46,085 nt of DNA from an uncultured Muribaculaceae bacterium (lineage in GTDB: Bacteria > Bacteroidota > Bacteroidia > Bacteroidales > Muribaculaceae), in assembly GCA_910583775.1 (NCBI GenBank), contig CAJTYD010000010.1, positions 1-46,085 on the forward strand. Reading direction: 5' to 3'. Positions 33,982-41,761 of the stretch are shown one piece after another. Made by a program: the position numbers and the translations under genes. Below the pieces are notes generated by a model. That model was not told the origin of the DNA, ran no database searches, and saw nothing but the letters and a program-made list of their open reading frames with translations. Numbering within the stretch: position 1 is the first letter of the stretch; each line of letters opens with the position of its first letter.

Positions 33982-34433
33982 CCAAAGGCCATCTTTTCCG
34001 ATTCGTCTTCGGGGATGTAGGAGATTTCCCGCATCTCGCGGTATTCTTCCCAGTCGGGGTCTTCCTCGGCTTCGATCAGCAGAGGCATCGTGTCGAGCGG
34101 TTCGAGGGCGCGGTTGAAGACACTGCCGAAGATATTGAGGTTTTTGGTATAGAATATCCAGTCGCGGCGTCCGTCGCCGGTGTATATTCCGGTCATATAC
34201 GCCACTTTGTCTTTTCTGAAGGCGTCCATGAGGGCGTCGGTGGCTTTCTCCATCAGTTCGGCGTCGCCGTCCTCGGGCATTCCGCCGGGCAGCGCGTTAT
34301 AGTTCCAGCTGACGGTGACGCGATAGTTGAATTTCCTCTTTCCGATTATCTCGTCCATAAAGTCGCGCCCGGTCACGATAACCGTTCCGCCTTTTTCGCC
34401 CTCTGTAGGCGCCGACCACCATCTCTCTTTCAT
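33975..34433 (-). CDS. DUF695-family protein
   Basis: A 152-residue cytoplasmic protein. The family pattern is seen in MKERWWSAPTEGEKGGTVIVTGR, DAFRKDKVAYMTGIYTGDGRRDWIFYTKN and the acidic PLLIEAEEDPDWEEYREM. Function unknown. Its C-terminus (KMAFGN) ends inside an AT-rich repeat, so the last residues may have been replaced. It follows the DUF2027 gene after 54 bp and is the last gene of the yqeY-serS strand run. Confidence 0.7.
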   Translation of the reverse strand: MKERWWSAPTEGEKGGTVIVTGRDFMDEIIGKRKFNYRVTVSWNYNALPGGMPEDGDAELMEKATDALMDAFRKDKVAYMTGIYTGDGRRDWIFYTKNLNIFGSVFNRALEPLDTMPLLIEAEEDPDWEEYREMREISYIPEDESEKMAFGN

Positions 34434-34487
34434 GGATGCAATTTGTTGGTTTATAGAGTATAAGTCTGTATGATTGTGCGGTTGCCC

Positions 34488-35204
34488 TTATTTGCGACGC
34501 TCCGAGAAAAGAGGCAGCTCGATCACGGGGCTGTCGAAATAGACTCCGGGGCGGAAGCAGTGAACCTTGAAGAACTTCGTGAGATCGAGTTTCTTCGATA
34601 CGTTTACAGGAGATTTTATCTGGAATGATTTTCCTTTCTTATAGGCGATGGCCTGGAAAACTATTCTTTCGAGATCGCGGATCGTTTCCTGGGTGTATGA
34701 GGCGAGATCGATGAGCTCGTTGGGCGCCACCTCCCCCTGGAATACGGGTGCCCAGGCCTTCTGCTCGTCATCGCGCCGCATCAGGATGAAGGAGAGAAAA
34801 TAGTTGGAGTCGTTGACGAGCACGGCGTTTATTTTGGTTTTCGAGAGCGCCTTGATGTCCTGCGGCTCAAAAGCGAGTACGATGTTGAGGGTTTCGCCAT
34901 AGGGCGTTTCCTCCACGGGCAGTTCTTCGACGGCGGGAGCCGCGGCCTTGTCGGCCGTCTCCTCTTTCATCGGTTTCGAGCGGTTCTCCTTCTTTCCTTC
35001 GTCGTATGCCTTCTGGTCGAACATCAGGGCCGCGCCTTTGGTGGCGGCCTCGTGTCCGGCAGGAAGCACTACCACTATATCGCTCAGCAGAACCGGCGTC
35101 TCGAAGCCGTCTTCCTCGACGTAAGCTATCTTTCCCTCTATCTTTGTGATTATTCCGCCGCCAACGCTATTGAGGAAGCGGACTGTATCTCCTTTCTGTG
35201 CCAT
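34488..35204 (-). CDS. DUF2027 protein lacking the Smr domain
   Basis: A 238-residue protein with the Bacteroidetes DUF2027 start (KGDTVRFLNSVGGGIITKIEGKIAYVEEDGFETPVLLSDIVVV, about 4-46) and its second beta domain (LNIVLAFEPQDIKALSKTKINAVLVNDSNYFLSFILMR, to DLTKFFKVHCFRPG). Usual members go on for another 130 or so residues with a Smr (MutS2-type nuclease/RNA-binding) domain; this one ends at SERRK with a normal stop, so the Smr part is missing. The start is 7 bp from the palindromic element at 35211-35526. Confidence 0.8.
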   Translation of the reverse strand: MAQKGDTVRFLNSVGGGIITKIEGKIAYVEEDGFETPVLLSDIVVVLPAGHEAATKGAALMFDQKAYDEGKKENRSKPMKEETADKAAAPAVEELPVEETPYGETLNIVLAFEPQDIKALSKTKINAVLVNDSNYFLSFILMRRDDEQKAWAPVFQGEVAPNELIDLASYTQETIRDLERIVFQAIAYKKGKSFQIKSPVNVSKKLDLTKFFKVHCFRPGVYFDSPVIELPLFSERRK

Positions 35205-35210
35205 AGTTTA

Positions 35211-35526
35211 GAGCTTGTTCCTTAAAATTTCGAGGCCGTAGGGGGCGCATCCTTGGAGCGGATTTTGCTCTTTGCTGAAAGGAGCATACCGAGGTATGTG
35301 ACTGAAAGCAAAGGGCAAAAGCCGCCCAAGGATGCGAGACAAGGGGTAATTTCTCTTGCCCGACAGTCTTGACATTTTAAAGACAAGCTATAGTTAATCA
35401 TTTAATATTTATATTTCTTTAACAATAAGTCTTAATTACCATTAAATAATCGAGTATTTAATTACCGTCGGCCCGGCGCTCAAAAATCGCCGCTCCTACG
35501 ACCCCGAAATTTTAAGGAACAGGCTC
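35211..35526. mobile_element. Palindromic element family 1, copy 3
   Basis: 316 bp filling the whole space between the DUF2027 start and the U32 stop. Outer inverted repeats of about 34 bp (35211-35244 / 35493-35526, four mismatches; start GAGCTTGTTCCTTAAAATTT). An inner hairpin spans 35247-35335 (GCATCCTTGG / CCAAGGATGC and TTTTGCTCTTTGCT / AAGCAAAGGGCAAAA) with a central CATAC-CGAG-GTATG (35285-35298). In reverse orientation it has the TTTCAGTCA and CTCCTTT motifs of copies 1 and 2. No ORF. Confidence 0.75.
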
Positions 35527-36765
35527 TTATTTCTCTTTCCAGATGTAAAGTTTGTCGGACGGTCTCACCTTTTCGGGCACCGGCATCGAGAAGAGGTCTC
35601 CCTTCGTCACGCAGTCAACGGGCTTGAGGTCGAGCCGTAGTTCTCCGACTTTAAATATCAACGCTCCGGTTGTAGGCCCGGTTATCACCACCTCGTCGCC
35701 GACATGCAGTTCTCCGGCCTCCATGCGGAATTCTCCCACTCCGATTTTCGAGAACCATCTCATGGCCTTTGCGGCATACGATTTGACGCGCGTGGAGCTC
35801 GAGCCGTATTTCGCGCTCCATTCTCCGAGACGTTCGCCGAGGTAATAGCCATTCCAGAAACCGCGGTTGAACACCTTGCGCAGGCTCTCGTCCCAGGCGG
35901 CGATCTTCTCGTTGGTGAATTCGCCGGCGATGATGGCCTCGAGCGCTTCCGAATAACAGCGCACGGTCTCCGCCACATATTCCGGGCCGCGGGCGCGCCC
36001 CTCGATCTTGAAGACCCTCACTCCGGCATCCACCATCTTGTTTAGGAAATGGATGGTCTTGAGGTCCTTGGGGCTCATGATATACTGGTTGTCGATTTCG
36101 AGTTCGTCGCCTGTCTCCTTGTCGCGCACGGTGTAGGCGCGGCGGCAGATCTGGTTGCATGCGCCGCGGTTGGCGCTTGAGTTCATTTCATGCAGACTCA
36201 TGTAGCATTTGCCGCTCACGGCCATGCATAGCGCTCCGTGACAGAACATCTCGAGGCGGATCCTCTTTCCGGCCGGCCCGCAGATATTCTGCTCCCCGAT
36301 GGCGCGGTAGATTTCCGAAACCTGCTCGAGGTTCAGCTCGCGGGCAAGCACCATGACGTCGGCGAACTGCGAATAGAATTTCACGGCCTCGGTGTTGCTG
36401 ATGTTTACCTGGGTGGAGATGTGGACCTCCTGGCCGATGCTTCTGGCGTAGAGGATGGCGGCTATGTCGGAGGCGATTATCGCCGACACTCCGGCCCGGT
36501 GGGCGCGGTCGATTATCATGCGCATCGTCGCGTCGTCTCCGTCATAGATCACGGTGTTGACCGTGAGATATGTCTTCACGCCGTGACGGTCGCAGAGCTC
36601 CACGATCGAGTCCATGTCGTCGGCGGTGAAGTTGGCGCTCGACCGCGAGCGCATGTTGAGGCCCTCGATGCCGAAATACACTGCGTCGGCACCGGCGGCT
36701 ATTGCTGCGGCGAGCGATTCGCGGCTCCCCACGGGAGCCATTATCTCAAAATCCTTGCGGGTCAT
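35527..36765 (-). CDS. U32-family peptidase / RlhA-type protein
   Basis: A 412-residue peptidase-U32 family protein. Members include tRNA/rRNA hydroxylation factors (TrhP, RlhA) and collagenase-like proteins. Typical: IMAPVGSRESLAAAIAAGADAVYFG (start), EVHISTQVNISN, the Cys-rich CHGALCMAVSGKCYMS...NRGACNQICRRAY (likely Fe-S ligands), YIMSPKDLKTI and VFKIEGRARGPEYV. Short C-terminal beta domain. Its ATG overlaps the ubiE stop (ATGA, 36762-36765). The TAA stop (35527-35529) directly abuts the palindromic element. RNA modification is the more likely role, by analogy. Confidence 0.88.
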   Translation of the reverse strand: MTRKDFEIMAPVGSRESLAAAIAAGADAVYFGIEGLNMRSRSSANFTADDMDSIVELCDRHGVKTYLTVNTVIYDGDDATMRMIIDRAHRAGVSAIIASDIAAILYARSIGQEVHISTQVNISNTEAVKFYSQFADVMVLARELNLEQVSEIYRAIGEQNICGPAGKRIRLEMFCHGALCMAVSGKCYMSLHEMNSSANRGACNQICRRAYTVRDKETGDELEIDNQYIMSPKDLKTIHFLNKMVDAGVRVFKIEGRARGPEYVAETVRCYSEALEAIIAGEFTNEKIAAWDESLRKVFNRGFWNGYYLGERLGEWSAKYGSSSTRVKSYAAKAMRWFSKIGVGEFRMEAGELHVGDEVVITGPTTGALIFKVGELRLDLKPVDCVTKGDLFSMPVPEKVRPSDKLYIWKEK

Positions 36766-37523
36766 TTTGTCGCTATATAATATGTTACGGCGCCGAAAGT
36801 CAGCGTCTTCCAGCGGCATTCGGAGAAACCGCACTCCCTGATTATCGCCGACATCGCTTCGCGCTGCGGAGCTGCGGCGATGCTCTCCGGAAGATATGAA
36901 TATGCCCGGGAGTCGCCCGAGACCATTTTGCCGACTGCTGGAATGATGTTGCGCGAATATATGTCGTAAAGCCTGCGCAAGACGGGGTTGGCGGGGCATG
37001 AGAGCTCGATGACGCAGAGCGTTCCGCCGGGACGCAGCACGCGCCGCATCTCTCGGTATCCGGCACGCAGATTCTCGAAGTTTCGCACGCCGTATGCCAC
37101 TGTCACCAGGTCCATGCAGCCGTCGGGCAGCGGGATGGCGGTGGCGTCGGCCTTGCGGAATTCTATCCTGCGGGCTGCCTCTGCCGGCTCCTTCTTCAGT
37201 TTGGCGAGAGCCTCGGCGATCATTCCCTCGGAGAGGTCGATGCCTGTTATCGAGGCCCCGGGCAGATGGCGGTGAAGGTAGAAGGCGAGGTCGCCGGTGC
37301 CGGTGGCGATGTCGAGTATGTTCGCCGGAGAGGCGCTGCTCTTCAGGGCGTCGGAAAGGGAGCGGTTGCGCCAATGGCGGTGGAGGCCGAATGTCATGGC
37401 GGTGTTCATGAAGTCGTATGCCGGAGCGATGGAATCAAACATCTGTTCCACCTGCCTGGCTTTCGGATCTCCGTCGTTATATGGATTCACGAGCTCGGCT
37501 CCGCTGCGTGTTTCATTCTCCAT
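36762..37523 (-). CDS. ubiE: Demethylmenaquinone methyltransferase
   Basis: Last step of menaquinone synthesis: C-methylation of demethylmenaquinone with S-adenosylmethionine. The 253-residue product has RQVEQMFDSIAPAYDFMNTAMTFGLHRHWR (about 22-50), the SAM motif ILDIATGTGDLAF, MIAEALAKLK, FRKADATAIPLPDGCMDLVTVAYGVRNFEN and RVLRPGGTLCVIEL. The frame stays open to 37784, but MENETRSG at 37523 begins 2 bp after the preceding stop and matches family length. Part of the GNAT-ubiE-U32 set with tight spacing. Confidence 0.94.
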   Translation of the reverse strand: MENETRSGAELVNPYNDGDPKARQVEQMFDSIAPAYDFMNTAMTFGLHRHWRNRSLSDALKSSASPANILDIATGTGDLAFYLHRHLPGASITGIDLSEGMIAEALAKLKKEPAEAARRIEFRKADATAIPLPDGCMDLVTVAYGVRNFENLRAGYREMRRVLRPGGTLCVIELSCPANPVLRRLYDIYSRNIIPAVGKMVSGDSRAYSYLPESIAAAPQREAMSAIIRECGFSECRWKTLTFGAVTYYIATK

Positions 37524-37525
37524 TT

Positions 37526-38659
37526 TCAGAGCTTTTTGGCGAACGAACGGCGGCGTCGGTGCTGGCGTGTCACGAAATACTCCCACTGGCTCTGCACTTT
37601 CGAGTTGGTCTCCATCTCCGGATTCGACTCGGCATATTTGTATCCGTTCTTGATATAATAAGGGATGAGATCCTGGAAGAGAAGAGCGTTTACCCCTTTG
37701 TTCTGATAGTCGGGATGGACTGCGACGAGCATTAGGTCGACGCGGTCGTTTTTCCCTTTCAGCCCTTTGAGCAGGTGATACCATCCGAGCGGGAGGAAGC
37801 GCCCTTTCGATTTCTGCAGGGCGCGGCTCATGCTCGGCATCGAGATGCCGACGCCGACGAGCTTGTCGTTGCTGTCGACGATGAGCGTGACCAGGTCGAG
37901 ATTGAGCAGATTCAGGTAGATGTCGATGTAATGCTCGATCTGTCGCTCGGTGAGCATCGAATATTGGTAAAGGCCCTTATACGATTCGTTCACGAGGTGA
38001 AAGAGGGCGTGGCCGTATTCATTCTTTATCTGTTTGCGGCTGGTGTATTTCTTGACCTTGAGTCCGTATTTCTTCTTTACGATCTCGCTGATTCGGTTGA
38101 ACTTGTCGGGGATTCCGTCGGGCACCTCCATCATGAACTCCAGCCAGTCTGACTCCTTCAGATATCCGAGGCGGTCGAGATGTTCGGCATAATAGGGGTA
38201 GTTGTAGTTTGTGGCCATCGTCGAGAGCTCCTCGAAGCCTTCTACGAGCATACCCTCACGGTCGAGGTCGGTGAAACCGAGCGGGCCGATTATCTTCGTC
38301 ATGCCCTTTTTCCGGCTCCAGTCTTCAGCTGCTTTCATCAGCGCTTCCGAGACCTCATAGTCGTCGATGAAGTCGAGGAATCCGAACCGTGCGTTCTTCT
38401 GGCTCGACCGTTCGTTCACCTGCCTGTTTATTATGGCGGCGATACGTCCCACGGGCCTTCCGTCGCGGTAAGCCATGAAATATGCGGCCTCACAGAAGTC
38501 GAAGGCCGGATTTTCCTCGGGGTTCAGTGTCGACATGTCGTCGATCACCAACGGCGGGACGTAATAGTCGTTGCCGTCATAGAGATCGATCTGAAATTTG
38601 GTGAATTTGCGCAGATTCTGTTTTGTGGGTTCTATTTGCTTTATTTCCGGTTTGCTCAT
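37526..38659 (-). CDS. GNAT-fold N-acetyltransferase-like protein
   Basis: A 377-residue protein with two GNAT-like halves. The N-terminal half (FQIDLYDGNDYYVPPLVIDDMSTLNPEENPAFDFCEAAYFMAYRDGRPVGRIAAIIN) resembles the lead of Bacteroidetes hypothetical acetyltransferases; the C-terminal half holds the acetyl-CoA loop (VAVHPDYQNKGVNALLFQDLI). An IIGPLGFTDLDREGMLVEGFE motif is conserved in this group. Substrate unknown. The tail is basic (RQHRRRRSFAKKL). The gene is 7 bp after the pseudokinase gene and 2 bp before ubiE. Confidence 0.78.
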   Translation of the reverse strand: MSKPEIKQIEPTKQNLRKFTKFQIDLYDGNDYYVPPLVIDDMSTLNPEENPAFDFCEAAYFMAYRDGRPVGRIAAIINRQVNERSSQKNARFGFLDFIDDYEVSEALMKAAEDWSRKKGMTKIIGPLGFTDLDREGMLVEGFEELSTMATNYNYPYYAEHLDRLGYLKESDWLEFMMEVPDGIPDKFNRISEIVKKKYGLKVKKYTSRKQIKNEYGHALFHLVNESYKGLYQYSMLTERQIEHYIDIYLNLLNLDLVTLIVDSNDKLVGVGISMPSMSRALQKSKGRFLPLGWYHLLKGLKGKNDRVDLMLVAVHPDYQNKGVNALLFQDLIPYYIKNGYKYAESNPEMETNSKVQSQWEYFVTRQHRRRRSFAKKL

Positions 38660-38666
38660 AATTAAA

Positions 38667-39440
38667 TCAATTGCTGAAGGTCAGCCACAGCAGCATGCCG
38701 ACCATAAAGGCGATAAAGATGCAGAGGAAGATGTAGATGCGGTTGGAGTTGCGTTTTTCGACGGCCAGCTGGATGTCGGAGATGGATTGATAGGGCTTGT
38801 CGCTCTCGCATTTGCGGGCCACGCGCCTCAGCCGGGGCAGCGAAGTGGGCAGATGGTCGAGCACTTCGTTAAGCACTTTCCCGTATGAACGCACATCCTC
38901 TTCCACATCCTGTTTCGAAAACGAGTCGGTCTTTTTCTGACCCACGTCGGTGAGCTTGAGGTTCTCGTTATACTCGGTGAAGATGATGGTGTCGGGGGTG
39001 ATGGGGGCATGGGAGATGTGGTTCTCCTGGATATACTCCATGGCGTCGAGAAGCTGCGTCTCAAGGCGGTGTACGATTTTGGGCGTGAGCCTCTTCTCGT
39101 CGATGAGACGTCGCAGCGAATAGCCGTAGACATCATCGGTGATGATGGCCGTGCCGATGCCGGGGATCTCCTCGAAGTCGTTCACCATAACGATGTTGGC
39201 GTGCGCTAAGTTATAGCGCGTGTCGAATTCCTCCTCGAGCATCCTCCGGTATTCGGGCTTGTCGCGGTATTCCTTTTTCAAGGCTTTGAGCATAACCCAT
39301 TTGCCGTGTTTCTTCACGGTGTATACATCGTAGTATTTCTCTTCCCATTCGGGAAGGAGGGTGAGATTAGACCATTTCCCCGAGGGATCGTCGATAGGAA
39401 TTTCCTTTTCGCCCTTGCTTATGTATGATTTATCGTCCAA
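38667..39440 (-). CDS. Tail-anchored pseudokinase
   Basis: A 257-residue protein-kinase fold. The ATP Lys is kept (VMLKALKK, Lys52), as is a helix-C-like Glu in RMLEEEFDTRYNLAHANIV, and the DFG equivalent reads DVG (165-167). The catalytic loop is wrecked: the usual H-R-D-x-K-x-x-N reads HAPITPDT (144-151), so catalytic Asp, Lys and Asn are all changed. The glycine-rich loop is not recognisable. A single membrane helix at about 235-254 (IYIFLCIFIAFMVGMLLWLTF) ends the protein. It probably acts as a membrane-bound scaffold or sensor rather than an enzyme. Partner genes: serS upstream (87 bp) and GNAT downstream (7 bp). Confidence 0.8.
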   Translation of the reverse strand: MDDKSYISKGEKEIPIDDPSGKWSNLTLLPEWEEKYYDVYTVKKHGKWVMLKALKKEYRDKPEYRRMLEEEFDTRYNLAHANIVMVNDFEEIPGIGTAIITDDVYGYSLRRLIDEKRLTPKIVHRLETQLLDAMEYIQENHISHAPITPDTIIFTEYNENLKLTDVGQKKTDSFSKQDVEEDVRSYGKVLNEVLDHLPTSLPRLRRVARKCESDKPYQSISDIQLAVEKRNSNRIYIFLCIFIAFMVGMLLWLTFSN

Positions 39441-39527
39441 AAGCTCTGATTTATTTGGATTTTACAATTGAAGCACGCCGGGCGCGGAAACGCGTTCCGG
39501 CGACTTCCTGACCGTTGTCGGGCTCCG

Positions 39528-40799
39528 TCAGTCGATGATGTCGAAGCCTGTATATTTACGCAGACACTCGGGAACCACGATTCCTTCGGGAGTCTGGAAG
39601 TTTTCAAGCAGCGCTGCCACGATTCTCGGCAGGGCCAGCGCCGAGCCGTTGAGGGTGTGGCAGAGGTGTATCTTCTTGTCTTCGTCGCGGTAGCGGCATT
39701 TCAGGCGGTTTGCCTGATAAGACTCGAAGTTGGATACCGACGAGACCTCAAGCCAGCGCTTCTGCGCGGCCGACCAGACCTCGAAGTCGAAGGTGATGGC
39801 GGAGGTGAAGCTCATGTCGCCGCCGCAGAGACGCAGGATGTGCCAGGGGAGACCGAGTTTCTCGAGCAGTCCCTGAACGTGGTCTTTCATCTCTTCGAGC
39901 GCGTCGTATGAATTCTCCGGTTTCTCGATGCGGACGATCTCCACCTTGTCGAACTGGTGCAGACGGTTGAGACCTCTCACGTCCTTGCCGTAGCTGCCGG
40001 CCTCGCGGCGCCAGCAGGGGGAGTATGCGCAGTTTTTCTTGGGAAGCTCGGCGGCGGGGATGATCTCGTCGCGGTAGATGTTTGTCACCGGAACCTCGGC
40101 TGTTGGGATGAGATAGAGGTTGTCGAGGTTTACGTGATACATCTGGCCCTCTTTGTCGGGAAGCTGGCCGGTGCCGTAGCCCGATGCCTCGTTGACTACG
40201 AACGGAGGCTCAACCTCGGTGTATCCCGCTTTCCAGGCCTCGTCGAGGAAGAACTGGATGAGGGCGCGCTGAAGACGTGCCCCCTTGCCGACATAGAAGG
40301 GGAAGCCGGCGCCGGTCACCTTGACGCCGGTCTCGAAGTCTATGATGTTGTATTTCCTGGCGAGTTCCCAGTGGGGAAGGGCGTCTTCGGGAAGCTCGGG
40401 GATGACTCCGCCCGTCTTCTCGACCACATTGTCTTCGGCGGTTAGACCTTCGGGCACTGCAGCGCACGGCAGGTTGGGAACCGTCAGAAGGAGGTCGCGC
40501 ACCTTGTTCTCGCATTCCTCGAGACGGTCCTGAAGTCCTTTTGTCTCTCCTTTGATATGGGCTACCTTCTCCTTGGCCTGTTCTGCCTCCTCCCTCTTTC
40601 CCTGTTTCATCAGGGCGCCGATGGAGGCGGCGAGTTTCTTGAGCTCGGAGGCATCGCTGTCGCATTTCTGCTGCAGGCGTCGGCGCTCGGCGTCGATTTC
40701 GAGAACCTCTGTAATTATTCCTCTGCCGTCGAATCCTTTCACGGCAAGACGCTTGATCACGAATTCGGGATCAGCCTTTATCGTCTGTAATGTAAGCAT
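39528..40799 (-). CDS. serS: Seryl-tRNA synthetase
   Basis: Class II synthetase charging tRNA-Ser. The 423-residue product has the N-terminal coiled-coil arm (about 30-105, EEAEQAKEKVAHIKGETKGLQDRLEE), motif 1 region (GARLQRALIQFFLDEA), motif 2 (PCWRREAGSYGKDVRGLNRLHQFDKVEIV), and motif 3 (LNGSALALPRIVAALLENFQ), plus the serine-site TAEVPVTN. Length is normal. It follows yqeY after 22 bp. Confidence 0.97.
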   Translation of the reverse strand: MLTLQTIKADPEFVIKRLAVKGFDGRGIITEVLEIDAERRRLQQKCDSDASELKKLAASIGALMKQGKREEAEQAKEKVAHIKGETKGLQDRLEECENKVRDLLLTVPNLPCAAVPEGLTAEDNVVEKTGGVIPELPEDALPHWELARKYNIIDFETGVKVTGAGFPFYVGKGARLQRALIQFFLDEAWKAGYTEVEPPFVVNEASGYGTGQLPDKEGQMYHVNLDNLYLIPTAEVPVTNIYRDEIIPAAELPKKNCAYSPCWRREAGSYGKDVRGLNRLHQFDKVEIVRIEKPENSYDALEEMKDHVQGLLEKLGLPWHILRLCGGDMSFTSAITFDFEVWSAAQKRWLEVSSVSNFESYQANRLKCRYRDEDKKIHLCHTLNGSALALPRIVAALLENFQTPEGIVVPECLRKYTGFDIID

Positions 40800-40821
40800 G
40801 ATTATCTGGCTTTTCGGAGGG

Positions 40822-41274
40822 TTATTGGTTGAGAAGACGTTTCACGGCCTCGGATATCGCACGGCCCTCGGCTTTGCCGGCGAGGCGTTTCGAGACCACG
40901 CCCATCACCTTGCCCATCTCCCTGGGGCCGGTGGCTCCGGTTTCGGTGATGATGGCCTTGAGCTCGGCGTCGAGCTCCTCGGCGCTCAGCTGCTTTGGCA
41001 GATACTCCTCGAGCACGGCCGCCTCGGCGAGCTCGTTGGCTGCGAGCTCGGGGCGGTTGTTCTCCTCATATATTTTCGCGCTTTCCTTGCGCTGTTTCAC
41101 CATCTTGACGATGATCTTGACGGCTGTCTCGTCGGAAAGTTCTCCGTTGGCGCCTTTGGCCGTCTTGGCCTCAAGAAATTCCTTTTTTGCGCCTCTGAGA
41201 GCCTCGAGGCGTGTTTTCTCACGTGCGAGCATCGCTTTTTTGATGTCTTCGCTCACCTGGTCGAAAAGATTCAT
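40822..41274 (-). CDS. GatB/YqeY-domain protein
   Basis: A 150-residue YqeY protein, homologous to the C-terminal tRNA-binding domain of GatB of the tRNA amidotransferase. Shows MNLFDQVSEDIKKAMLAREKTRLEALRGAKKEFLEAK, VIVKMVKQRKESAKIYEENNRPELA and LPKQLSAEELDAEL, with the end KVMGVVSKRLAGKAEGRAISEAVKRLL. Function in bacteria is unclear, probably tRNA related, which fits its place before serS. Repeat copy C lies 58 bp upstream. No clear TAnnTTTG box was seen. Confidence 0.92.
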   Translation of the reverse strand: MNLFDQVSEDIKKAMLAREKTRLEALRGAKKEFLEAKTAKGANGELSDETAVKIIVKMVKQRKESAKIYEENNRPELAANELAEAAVLEEYLPKQLSAEELDAELKAIITETGATGPREMGKVMGVVSKRLAGKAEGRAISEAVKRLLNQ

Positions 41275-41331
41275 ATACTGTATTGTTTATAATCACTTCA
41301 TTCAAGTTTCGCAAGTTTCAATGAACTTGAA

Positions 41332-41434
41332 AACTTGAAGTTTAAGGTTTAAAGTTTAGGTTTAGAGGTTACCGCCTCACTGAGATAACAGGACAAATGC
41401 TATTATCCAAATCTTAAACTCAAACTATAAACCA
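41332..41434. repeat. Palindromic repeat family 2, copy C
   Basis: AACTTGAAGTTTAAGG (41332-41347), GGTTTAGAGGTTACCG (41359-41374), GATAACAGGACA (41383-41394), ATTATCCAAA and CAAACTATAAACC to 41433. Best match is copy B. GATAA pairs with TTATC across the middle. Confidence 0.78.
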
Positions 41435-41552
41435 ATTTAAATATTGACGGGTCTGAGTCATGCTTTGAGGCATGAATCCGCTTCAACTTGCAAAAATAAC
41501 GATAAATCGAATAAAATGCTAATACAATGCCAAAAAAATAGGGAATATGGCC

Positions 41553-41657
41553 TTAAAATAGATTTTCACCCTCCGGCAACACCGCTCCATTGCCGTTGAG
41601 TCTTCTGTCGAGCAGTTTATCGGCTATATGAGGTCTGTATTCTTCTATTGAATTCAT
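41553..41657 (-). pseudogene. Decayed 5' end of a DUF4143-type AAA ATPase gene
   Basis: A 34-codon frame beginning ATG AAT TCA. Its product MNSIEEYRPHIADKLLDRRL then NGNGAVLPEG closely follows the N-terminus of the widespread ATP-binding DUF4143 proteins, where the next residues are IEGPKWCGKTT (Walker A). Here it ends after ENLF, before any P-loop, and nothing of the remaining 350-400 residues is found in the next kilobase. A promoter box stands at 41678-41685. These genes often exist in many copies and may act like toxin or mobile cargo; this one is a remnant. Family assignment is from memory of the N-terminal pattern. Confidence 0.5.
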
Positions 41658-41677
41658 TATTAGTGAGTTTTTATTGG

Positions 41678-41685
41678 CAAAGATA
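41678..41685 (-). promoter_or_regulatory. -7 box of the remnant gene
   Basis: TATCTTTG on the minus strand matches TAnnTTTG, 20 bp upstream of the remnant's ATG. Confidence 0.5.
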
Positions 41686-41761
41686 ATATAAATTTTTCGT
41701 ATTCCGTAAGTTGGCGGATTCTCGGTCCGTGAGTGGGCGACAGATGGGATATTTTGACTTC

